Assembly (NCBI GenBank): GCA_013330285.1
Contig: DUIP01000026.1
Coordinates: 1 to 9,508 of the forward strand
Reading direction: 5' to 3'
DNA: 9,508 bases
DNA from: Candidatus Poseidoniaceae archaeon
GTDB taxonomy: Archaea > Thermoplasmatota > Poseidoniia > Poseidoniales > Poseidoniaceae
Below the pieces are notes generated by a model. The model ran no database searches and was not told the DNA's origin. It worked only from the letters and a program-made list of their open reading frames with translations. Position numbers and translations under genes: made by a program. This document shows positions 1 to 5,477 of the stretch, piece by piece; positions within the stretch are counted from its first letter, which is position 1, and each line of letters opens with the position of its first letter.

Positions 1-271
1 CAATCAACACGATTGGATGAGATTTGAGTAATTCATCAACCGCATCGGCAAGGCGCACAGCGAGGACATCTTCACCATGTTCAGCACGAAGTTGCGCAGC
101 AATTTCGCCGAAAATACCCGGTGATTCAGCGAGGTTTTGGCGTTTGACTTCTGCCCTCACCATGTCGCCCATAGACAGCACAGGAACACCTTGCTGCTCC
201 AAAACTGCAGCAAACTCGCCTTTGCCAGAGCCCGGCATTCCGCACACAGCGACCACCTTGCCCATGAACAT
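1..271 (-). CDS. UPF0200-type P-loop nucleotide kinase-like protein (C-terminal part outside window)
   Basis: This is the N-terminal 90 codons of a small P-loop NTPase; the rest lies beyond the left edge. It resembles the archaeal UPF0200 family, relatives of adenylate and dephospho-CoA kinases whose substrate is unknown. The P-loop GMPGSGKGE is at residues 11-19, followed by the family pattern VLSMGDMVRAE (about 31-41), where kinases of this fold bind the acceptor nucleotide, and a helix rich in FGEIAAQLR. The P-loop is odd: the residue after the invariant Lys is Gly, then Glu, where Ser/Thr is normal; adenylate kinases have GKGT. Start choices are ATG at 271, 265 (MGKVVAV, closest to family length) or 292; the frame is closed by a stop at 323-325. 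It follows the ABC permease gene on the same strand by about 50 bases, so cotranscription is possible. The family call is good; the biochemical role is not known. Confidence 0.8.
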   Translation of the reverse strand, partial: MFMGKVVAVCGMPGSGKGEFAAVLEQQGVPVLSMGDMVRAEVKRQNLAESPGIFGEIAAQLRAEHGEDVLAVRLADAVDELLKSHPIVLI

Positions 272-322
272 CGGGCGATGCCGAACGCACATCAAGATAC
301 TGCTTCTAATGGGCGCTTTTCT

Positions 323-2026
323 TCAATTTGAAAATTCAGCTTTGCCCCAGCGCCGATCCATCAATTTCCAAAGCAATGCTGAGGCAAACAGCAGGCACAC
401 AGAGATGGCAAGCATGCCTTTGTAGCCCTGTTCGACCATCGATTGGTCGTACATGGTTGCTGTTGCTGCCAACCCATCTTGACTTGCCCGTTCCCACCAA
501 TTTCCATACAGGGAAACGTCACCTTGAGTGAAGGACAGCAAAAACAAACCGAGCAATGGAAGCACGGTTCCAATCCAGAACCAGATCATAATCGAAGCGT
601 CAAAAATAGCCTTGTTGGGGCGGAGTCCCATCAAGAAGGCGGTCAGGGCCACGATGTAAATTGAATTGGCAAACATCACGATGATGCTGGTCGGCAACGA
701 AGTCCATTCATCGAGTTGCCATGCCATCAGAACAATGAAGATCAGTGAGATCCAAGAGGTTGCGAGGAAGTAAACGATGACTTTAGCTCGAATCAATTGC
801 GGAACTCGAAGGGGTAGGCCATTCATGAATTCCGGTGAATCTAGAATGGTTAGCCATGAATAGAAATTGAAACCAAAGAATCCAAGGAAGGGGGCATAGG
901 AAAGCAAATTGATTGGAATAGGTGCTTCTGCAAAATCCACCAACCAGGCCATGCCGAGCAAGACCAAAAGGGGAACGGCATAGGAGACCGTCATCTTCTT
1001 GATCGAGCCTGAACGGAATAAATCGACAAATTCCTTGGCCACGATAAGCCGAATCTCCCCATCGCCAAGGAATCCCAATTTGTTGTAAATTGGAACAAAC
1101 ATTTCTTCTCGTTGGACGACTGAAACATCAAAATCATCGATGATTAAAGCACTGGCCACCAGTCCTATGGCCACACACCCTCCGAGGGCGGCCGCTGCCA
1201 CCAACGGTGTTTGGTTGGACTGGACATAAAGGCCCCAAAGAACACCATCAAGTCCAATCTCGCCAAGGCCAACAGCCACGCCAAACACCACAATTGCGAT
1301 CGGTCCAAAAATGGTAAACGGGCGACCCCGCATCCAAAGTGATGAGCCTAAGAACGCCACAGCAAGACCCTGGCCAAGTGTGATGATCATGGCCAACCAG
1401 GTCCATGGCAAACTTGACCACTCGAGTGGAGTGTTCACTCCGTTGACGGTTTCCAGCAAAATTCCGAGGGCCATGCCGGCGATGACCGGTGATAGAATGA
1501 GCATGACATAGAAGCATAAATCCTTGATGAAGTAAGCGAAATGTGCCACTGAATTAGGTAATGGTTGGAGGGCTGGAGCGGCAAGCAGGTAGTTCTTCGT
1601 GCCAGCACGATGGACAATCGCGTCGTGCCCGATGAAGGCAAATGTGCCCATGCCGAGACTGAACATCAACAGGGGCAAGTGAAGTGCAAATCGGAGCTCT
1701 CCCCATGTGAAGGTCTTCTGCTCAATATCGGCGACTTGCGCACTGGAATCACCCACTAAAAATTGCAAACCGACAGTGGTCAGTGCTGTGATTAATGTCA
1801 ACAAAAGTGGAAAGAGAACGATTTGTCGCTTCTTGGCAAATTCAATGCTTTTACGCCCTTCTTCTTTGAACATCACGAGAAATGTTGCAGAAAACGAGGC
1901 CCATCCTCGAAGTGGTTCGTGGAGGATTTGGCCTTGAGCAGAAGTCCCCATGCTCCCGGTGGATGCGGTGCCTTCGGCCACATCGTTCCAATCACGAGAA
2001 ACAATTGTGGCTCCGGGCAAACTCAT
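323..2026 (-). CDS. ABC-2-type transporter permease, fused 12-helix form
   Basis: This is a 567-residue integral membrane protein, the membrane half of an ABC exporter whose ATPase is encoded just upstream. I count about 12 hydrophobic segments in two groups of six: roughly 69-93, 112-134, 170-192, 207-231, 237-266 and 273-296, then 347-368, 371-396, 414-436, 444-468, 476-499 and 536-556. Each group is preceded by a charged amphipathic stretch (about 53-68 and 326-345) like the elbow helix of ABC-2 permeases. After the second helix of each half comes a comparable loop (AGTKNYLLAAP near 141, SPEFMNGLPLRVP near 397). I therefore read it as two ABC-2 domains fused in one chain. The first 45 residues are hydrophilic, with no signal peptide. 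Its ATG lies inside the stop codon of the ATPase gene (ATGA), implying translational coupling. The substrate cannot be told from the sequence. Confidence 0.82.
   Translation of the reverse strand: MSLPGATIVSRDWNDVAEGTASTGSMGTSAQGQILHEPLRGWASFSATFLVMFKEEGRKSIEFAKKRQIVLFPLLLTLITALTTVGLQFLVGDSSAQVADIEQKTFTWGELRFALHLPLLMFSLGMGTFAFIGHDAIVHRAGTKNYLLAAPALQPLPNSVAHFAYFIKDLCFYVMLILSPVIAGMALGILLETVNGVNTPLEWSSLPWTWLAMIITLGQGLAVAFLGSSLWMRGRPFTIFGPIAIVVFGVAVGLGEIGLDGVLWGLYVQSNQTPLVAAAALGGCVAIGLVASALIIDDFDVSVVQREEMFVPIYNKLGFLGDGEIRLIVAKEFVDLFRSGSIKKMTVSYAVPLLVLLGMAWLVDFAEAPIPINLLSYAPFLGFFGFNFYSWLTILDSPEFMNGLPLRVPQLIRAKVIVYFLATSWISLIFIVLMAWQLDEWTSLPTSIIVMFANSIYIVALTAFLMGLRPNKAIFDASIMIWFWIGTVLPLLGLFLLSFTQGDVSLYGNWWERASQDGLAATATMYDQSMVEQGYKGMLAISVCLLFASALLWKLMDRRWGKAEFSN
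2023..2026 (-). promoter_or_regulatory. ATGA stop-start overlap between ABC ATPase and permease
   Basis: On the minus strand the permease ATG (2026-2024) overlaps the ATPase TGA (2025-2023). This four-base overlap fixes the permease start and indicates translational coupling of the two subunits. Confidence 0.85.
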
Positions 2027-2814
2027 TCCTCCTCGGCATCCTCTTCACTTTCTTGACTTGCTTTCTCGCTCTCAAGGTCTTCAATTGAGCGCCCAACCAA
2101 TCGAATGAAGACATCTTCGAGGGTTTCATTCTGATCTTGTTTGAGACCTTTGACTGTTCCTGCGGCAAGAACGCGGCCGTCGTTGATGATCGCCATTCTG
2201 TTACACATCCGTTCAGCCATTTCCAGCACGTGAGAGCAGAGGAAAATGGTCCCGCCATCTTTGACGTGATCGAGCAACCACTGGCGACATTTCCTCTGAT
2301 ATATGGGGTCCAGGTTGGCAAATGGCTCATCGAGGAAAAGGAGTTTGGGTTTGTGAATAAAAGCAGCCGCAAGCATGACCTTTTGTCGTTGACCTTTCGA
2401 CAAATCCTTGCACATCGTATCTCTTTTCTCGTCCAATCCAAACCAATCAAGCCAATGTTCAACTTTGGATTCAATCGCCTCAACCCGTCGAAGTCGTGCC
2501 ACGAACTCCAAAAATTCAGTGGGTGTTAGGAAGGAAGGGGGAGATTCTGATTCGGGGACAATTCCTATGTTTGCTTTGACCTTTTGAGGGTCACGCACCG
2601 CATCGACGCCAAGAACTTCAATCTGCCCTTTACTGGGCCGCAGTTGGCCAGTTAGGAGTTTGATGAACGTTGATTTCCCAGCACCGTTCGGTCCAAATAC
2701 GCCAAAAAATTCACCGGAATGGACCTCGACATTGAGGGGGTGAAGTGCAATGAAATCACCATACTTCTTGGCCATGTCTTTTGCCATGACGAGGGGTGCC
2801 TCGGATTCAACCAT
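2023..2814 (-). CDS. ABC transporter ATP-binding protein (CcmA/ABC-2 type)
   Basis: This is a 263-residue cytoplasmic ATPase that powers the adjacent permease. All nucleotide-binding elements are visible: Walker A GPNGAGKST (41-49), signature LSKGQ (138-142), Walker B LLFLDEP (158-164), D-loop ANLDP (166-170) and the switch His in CSH (195). At the Q-loop the sequence reads IGIVPESE (83-90), Glu rather than Gln, a form often seen in the CcmA/NatA-like subgroup. The C-terminus (about 245-263) is a very acidic Glu/Ser tail beyond the normal domain. The ATG at 2814 places the usual first beta strand (LVMAKDMAKKYG) just after the start; no clear Shine-Dalgarno precedes it. It is the first gene of the minus-strand unit ATPase-permease-(UPF0200), divergent from the enoyl-CoA hydratase gene. 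Export is the usual direction for this subgroup, but the cargo is unknown. Confidence 0.92.
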   Translation of the reverse strand: MVESEAPLVMAKDMAKKYGDFIALHPLNVEVHSGEFFGVFGPNGAGKSTFIKLLTGQLRPSKGQIEVLGVDAVRDPQKVKANIGIVPESESPPSFLTPTEFLEFVARLRRVEAIESKVEHWLDWFGLDEKRDTMCKDLSKGQRQKVMLAAAFIHKPKLLFLDEPFANLDPIYQRKCRQWLLDHVKDGGTIFLCSHVLEMAERMCNRMAIINDGRVLAAGTVKGLKQDQNETLEDVFIRLVGRSIEDLESEKASQESEEDAEEE

Positions 2815-2920
2815 AGCGTGTGGTTGTGGTCATGGTCTTTGTATTCTTGGTTTTCAAATCTTGAAACCTTTCAGGGCTTGATGTCGGTGGACTGATGAAC
2901 CTCGGGGCTATGGCACAAGC
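2815..2920. promoter_or_regulatory. Divergent intergenic region, ABC operon / enoyl-CoA hydratase
   Basis: These 106 bases separate two head-to-head start codons and must hold at least one promoter for each direction. The only clearly AT-rich part is about 2838-2872 (TTCTTGGTTTTCAAATCTTG), where TATA/BRE elements would be expected. I cannot pick a box with confidence. Neither start has an obvious Shine-Dalgarno sequence, so leaderless or short-leader transcripts are possible. Confidence 0.4.
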
Positions 2921-3763
2921 ATGACCGCCCCGCAAAACGATGTAATCGTCATCGAAGAAGTTCCGATCAGCGATGAGGCAGATCTTGGCAGTATTGCCAT
3001 GGTAACCATCAATCGGCCAGATAAAATGAATGCACTGAACGCTGAGGTGATGAGCGGCATTAAGGCGATGGTGGCTTGGGCCGAATCAAGCCCCCATGTT
3101 CGTGTCGTGATTGTGACCGGCGCCCAACCCAACGCACCTCCAGAAGGTAAGCGTGCAAAACCAAATGCCTTTGTTGCGGGTGCAGATATCACCGAATTTG
3201 TTGGTAAAAAAAGCGACGATATCCGCATCATGTTCGCCGATAATGCTGTCGAGGCGTTATGGAACCTAAGTAAACCAACCATCGCCATGGTCGATGGATT
3301 TGCTCTTGGTGGCGGTTGCGAAGTAGCTTGTTCTTGTGATATTCGAATTGCCAGCACACGCTCTCGATTCGGCACCCCAGAGGTCAATCTGGGACTTATT
3401 CCAGGTTATGGTGCGACACAACGCTTGGCAAGACTCGTTGGGTATGGGAAAACAATGGAAATGATCTTCACAGGCGAAATGATCAACGCAGAAGAAGCTC
3501 ATAGAATTGGGTTAGCAAACAAAATTTGCGATGCAGAAGAATTGCTTGAAACGACAATGGCCATGGCTCGTATGATCGGTTCAAAATCCTCCAATACCTT
3601 GCGCGTCGGTAAAGCGACCATACGCGCTGCATTGGATTCAGGCCTCACCGAAGGTGTTGCTATTGAAGCGGAAGCATTTGCTTCACTGTTTGATTCGAAG
3701 GACAAAGAAATCGGCGTTCAGGCGTTCATCAATAGAACGACACCGGAATGGCAACACGAATGA
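2921..3763 (+). CDS. Enoyl-CoA hydratase / crotonase family protein
   Basis: A complete 280-residue crotonase-fold enzyme. The oxyanion-hole segments are AFVAGADI (83-90) and ALGGGCEVA (128-136). Both glutamates used by true enoyl-CoA hydratases are present: Glu134 in GGGCEVA and Glu154 in GTPEVNLGLIPG. The expected reaction is addition of water to trans-2-enoyl-CoA in fatty-acid or branched-chain/short-chain acyl-CoA degradation, in the cytoplasm. One oddity is an insertion of about a dozen polar residues (69-82, AQPNAPPEGKRAKPN) between the TGA turn and the first oxyanion segment, where most family members have a short link. No other beta-oxidation gene lies alongside; the gene stands alone, divergent from the ABC operon and convergent with an orphan gene. 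The crotonase family is certain; hydratase over isomerase or another crotonase activity is likely because both Glu residues remain, but the chain-length preference is unknown. Confidence 0.93.
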   Translation: MTAPQNDVIVIEEVPISDEADLGSIAMVTINRPDKMNALNAEVMSGIKAMVAWAESSPHVRVVIVTGAQPNAPPEGKRAKPNAFVAGADITEFVGKKSDDIRIMFADNAVEALWNLSKPTIAMVDGFALGGGCEVACSCDIRIASTRSRFGTPEVNLGLIPGYGATQRLARLVGYGKTMEMIFTGEMINAEEAHRIGLANKICDAEELLETTMAMARMIGSKSSNTLRVGKATIRAALDSGLTEGVAIEAEAFASLFDSKDKEIGVQAFINRTTPEWQHE

Positions 3764-3776
3764 AAATAGAGTGTAG

Positions 3777-3867
3777 AAAGGAGGGACGGGGGCCGAAGCC
3801 CCCGAACCCCCGGCTCCCCCTTTGCAGGGGTAGGTGACGTCGTTCAACGTCAGGTGTTGACCCTACC
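3777..3867. other. GC-rich multi-hairpin element between convergent genes
   Basis: Three inverted repeats follow one another. The first is GGGGGC/GCCCCC (3788-3793 with 3798-3803, loop CGAA). The second is CCCC/GGGG (3817-3820 with 3827-3830, loop TTTGCA). The third is TGACGT/ACGTCA (3835-3840 with 3847-3852, loop CGTTCA). The third can be extended by GGTAGG (3829-3834) pairing with CCTACC (3862-3867) across a nine-base bulge, which competes with the second. No T-tract follows on either strand, so it is not a standard intrinsic or archaeal poly-T terminator. It could act as a 3'-end stabiliser or bidirectional transcription block for the two convergent genes, or be a copy of an intergenic repeat. 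Its right end overlaps the last codons of the orphan gene. Confidence 0.55.
3851..3862 (+). repeat. Left arm of a 12-base inverted repeat around the orphan gene
   Basis: CAGGTGTTGACC here is the exact reverse complement of 4508-4519. The arms lie just beyond the 3' end and well upstream of the 5' end of the 162-codon orphan gene. A chance match of this length is not improbable in a window this size, so its meaning rests on its position only. Confidence 0.45.
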
Positions 3868-4351
3868 AGTATCGGTTATAACCCGCATCCTTGGCCACTT
3901 TTGCGAAATGGCCCATGTGCTTTTGAACGTCTTTACGTCGTTCGAAGTGGCGTGGGATCACATTGCTGGTGATGATTCCAGTCCCTTCTTCAATAACGGT
4001 GTCGCATCGTATTGAATCCAGTTCCTTCAGCAGCCAGGCATTCTTCTCCTCACGCTTATGCTCGTTCTCACAGCATGGTTCCGGCTGGTTTTCACGTTCA
4101 GCTCGCCAGTTTTCACGTATTTTCTTGGTACGTTCGGCACGAGCCTTCTTCACCTTCTCACGGCGGGCAGCTTCTTTCTCAGAGCACTCCCGCTTCGGTG
4201 TGTTCAATCCAGCGTTGTCACTTTTCGGTTTGTCGTTTTTATTCCCATCGCCGGGTTCTAAGGCCCGATGAGCGGAGACTCGCTTTCCAGTGGTGCGGTC
4301 TTTTCCGTTGTGGTGGGGCTTGTGGTGTCTCAATTTTCTGTTCTTTCTCAT
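3863..4351 (-). CDS. Hypothetical basic, Cys/His-containing soluble protein (orphan)
   Basis: I do not recognise this 162-residue protein. The N-terminal third (1-55) is basic, low in complexity and His-rich (LRHHKPHH near 7-14) and looks disordered. Residues 57-110 form a strongly charged Lys/Arg/Glu helix, probably coiled-coil, holding a CC pair (93-94). The last 50 residues (LDSIRCDTVIEEGTGIITSNVIPRHF and on to the NRYW end) have a more normal composition and may be a small folded domain. Cysteines are at 56, 93, 94 and 116. There is no signal peptide or membrane segment. ATG 4351 is preferred because GGAGG lies 11 bases upstream (4367-4363); the same frame stays open to a GTG at 4432. The composition suggests nucleic-acid or ribosome binding, but that is only a guess. 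It has its own long upstream region and convergent 3' end, so it is not in an operon. A false ORF is possible but less likely given its length, ribosome site and Trp-Tyr-containing tail. Confidence 0.6.
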   Translation of the reverse strand: MRKNRKLRHHKPHHNGKDRTTGKRVSAHRALEPGDGNKNDKPKSDNAGLNTPKRECSEKEAARREKVKKARAERTKKIRENWRAERENQPEPCCENEHKREEKNAWLLKELDSIRCDTVIEEGTGIITSNVIPRHFERRKDVQKHMGHFAKVAKDAGYNRYW

Positions 4352-4362
4352 GTACGTTTTTT

Positions 4363-4367
4363 CCTCC
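4363..4367 (-). promoter_or_regulatory. Shine-Dalgarno GGAGG for the orphan gene
   Basis: On the minus strand CGGAGGA precedes the ATG at 4351, with 11 bases between GGAGG and the ATG. The spacing is slightly long, but it is one of the strongest ribosome-site matches in the window. It decides the start against the in-frame GTG at 4432. Confidence 0.5.
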
Positions 4368-4507
4368 GTGTTGCTTGTTCCGCAGTATGCCGGGATGGCA
4401 AACCGCGCCCTTCCAAAGCGCTTCCTCCTCACTCAGTAATCTGAGCAAGTTCTGCGCTCTGACGCTCTATCGCTAAAGGGCAAGCATCCGGGGGTTCAAT
4501 CGTCCAT

Positions 4508-4519
4508 GGTCAACACCTG
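4508..4519 (-). repeat. Right arm of a 12-base inverted repeat around the orphan gene
   Basis: GGTCAACACCTG on the plus strand is the exact reverse complement of 3851-3862. A second 10-base inverted match, GAACCCCCGG at 3804-3813 with 4488-4497, lies close by. It is not in the mirrored order expected of simple transposon ends. Confidence 0.45.
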
Positions 4520-4705
4520 TTTTGTGCACGTCGTGCGTTAATACTACCACTCCACAGTATTTCAATGGCGTAAGGGGATGTCCCATAAACGACGTTTTTC
4601 GCACATTTATTTTGTTCGAATCTCGAAGAGAGTCTTGGTTTCAATCGTCATCTTTTCGCATGAAGGACACTTCATAAAGAATCAACAACTTGTCGTGGTT
4701 TCCTT

Positions 4706-5425
4706 TCAGAAACCGATGATCAGGTGCCAAGCAATGCCAAAAACCGCTATGTCCGCACATGCGTGGGCGACCCATGCCACCCAGATGCTTCTGTATTGCA
4801 AGTAAATCCAGGAAAAAATGGCACCCCCTATGAAGACGCCAAGCGAGGCGATGAAGGTTCCAAGCGGATTGATGAACATCATCAAAGCGATGGTGTGATG
4901 GAAGGTGAATATTCCTGCAGAAAGAAATACTGCGGTCCATTTCCTTCCAGTGAGTTCTTCAAGTTTTGATGTGATAAACCATCGAAAAACGTATTCCTCG
5001 AGCACTGAATTGATAAAAACCCAGAACAGAATGGCTCCTGCCAGCTTTGTTGGTGTTGTCAGACCAACCGGTTCCAGCAACTCGTACAACGTTTGCTGAT
5101 CGATCATCATCTCGCCGAGAAGCACGTAGGCTCCAATGATCACGAGTATAATGCCGATACCCAATCCAAGCGACACCAACCATCCACCATTTTTGGGAGG
5201 TGACCAAGCGAATGGCTTTCCTTCGACCTTCATATGCCAATACGCTGGGAGTCCAAACAGCCACACCTTTGTGATGCAAAATACGAGAACGGCCAACAAT
5301 CCAGCCTTAAACACAAAACCTGTGATGATTGAAACAGTTGGGGCAATGGCAACCAGGATCAAGCCCAATAATGCTGTTGAACGACCATGAGAACTCAATG
5401 AAGAATCCCTTAATTCAGTTCCCAT
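4706..5425 (-). CDS. CPBP family intramembrane metalloprotease (CAAX protease-like)
   Basis: A 239-residue multi-helix membrane protein of the CPBP/Abi family, relatives of the eukaryotic CAAX prenyl protease Rce1. The three family motifs are present: EEYVFR (143-148), the FxxxH of FTFHH (173-177) and the HxxxD of HACAD (221-225). These supply the two Glu and the His residues of the intramembrane active site. About seven hydrophobic segments are visible (about 18-38, 42-60, 82-104, 128-144, 166-186, 190-208, 213-238). In bacteria and archaea such proteins act as proteases or scaffolds in bacteriocin self-immunity, sensor cleavage or unknown processes; the substrate here cannot be told. ATG 5425 is preferred; an in-frame TTG at 5455 would add ten residues, but no ribosome site supports it. 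A short hairpin, ATCGT/ACGAT (5424-5436), covers this ATG. It is the last gene of the unit with rdgB and the TM/proline-rich protein. Confidence 0.87.
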   Translation of the reverse strand: MGTELRDSSLSSHGRSTALLGLILVAIAPTVSIITGFVFKAGLLAVLVFCITKVWLFGLPAYWHMKVEGKPFAWSPPKNGGWLVSLGLGIGIILVIIGAYVLLGEMMIDQQTLYELLEPVGLTTPTKLAGAILFWVFINSVLEEYVFRWFITSKLEELTGRKWTAVFLSAGIFTFHHTIALMMFINPLGTFIASLGVFIGGAIFSWIYLQYRSIWVAWVAHACADIAVFGIAWHLIIGF

Positions 5426-5477
5426 CGTTTCACGATAGGGCCCTCTTGCCTTCAACTTTGAGCAGTTGGTCGCAGGG

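Larger units (their letters stand above)
4352..4705. other. 354-base non-coding stretch upstream of the orphan gene
   Basis: No convincing gene lies here. Read on the minus strand it would be the promoter and leader of the orphan gene. Small inverted repeats are TGCC/GGCA (4388-4391, 4397-4400), CTCAG/CTGAG around a TAAT loop (4432-4445) and GCAC/GTGC (4526-4529, 4533-4536). CGCTCT is directly repeated at 4455-4460 and 4463-4468. AT-rich candidates for a minus-strand TATA box are AAAATAAAT (4613-4605) and the AGTATTAAC stretch near 4540-4548. If the former is used, the leader is over 200 nt, long for an archaeon. GGGGGTTCAATC near 4490-4501 resembles a tRNA T-arm, but no matching stem or acceptor was found. 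Positions 4620-4705 lie beyond the 3' end of the CPBP gene and show nothing notable. Confidence 0.45.

Noticed and set aside
24..664. Several plus-strand ORFs opposite the kinase and permease genes
   Set aside because: They are antisense to conserved coding sequence and their translations are low in recognisable structure.
3788..3803. Intrinsic terminator
   Set aside because: The stem is strong, but no T-tract follows on either strand, and archaeal termination depends mainly on poly-T.
4352..4432. N-terminal extension of the orphan protein from GTG 4432
   Set aside because: The ATG at 4351 has a GGAGG site and begins the basic N-terminus. The upstream 27 codons lack such support, though they cannot be excluded.
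4480..4520. tRNA-like T-arm GGGGGTTCAATC
   Set aside because: The bases after the loop (GTCCA) do not pair with GGGGG, and no acceptor, D or anticodon arms could be placed on either strand.
4578..4805. Plus-strand 75-residue ORF overlapping the end of the CPBP gene
   Set aside because: Its second half is antisense to the clear CPBP coding sequence, it has no family resemblance and no ribosome site.
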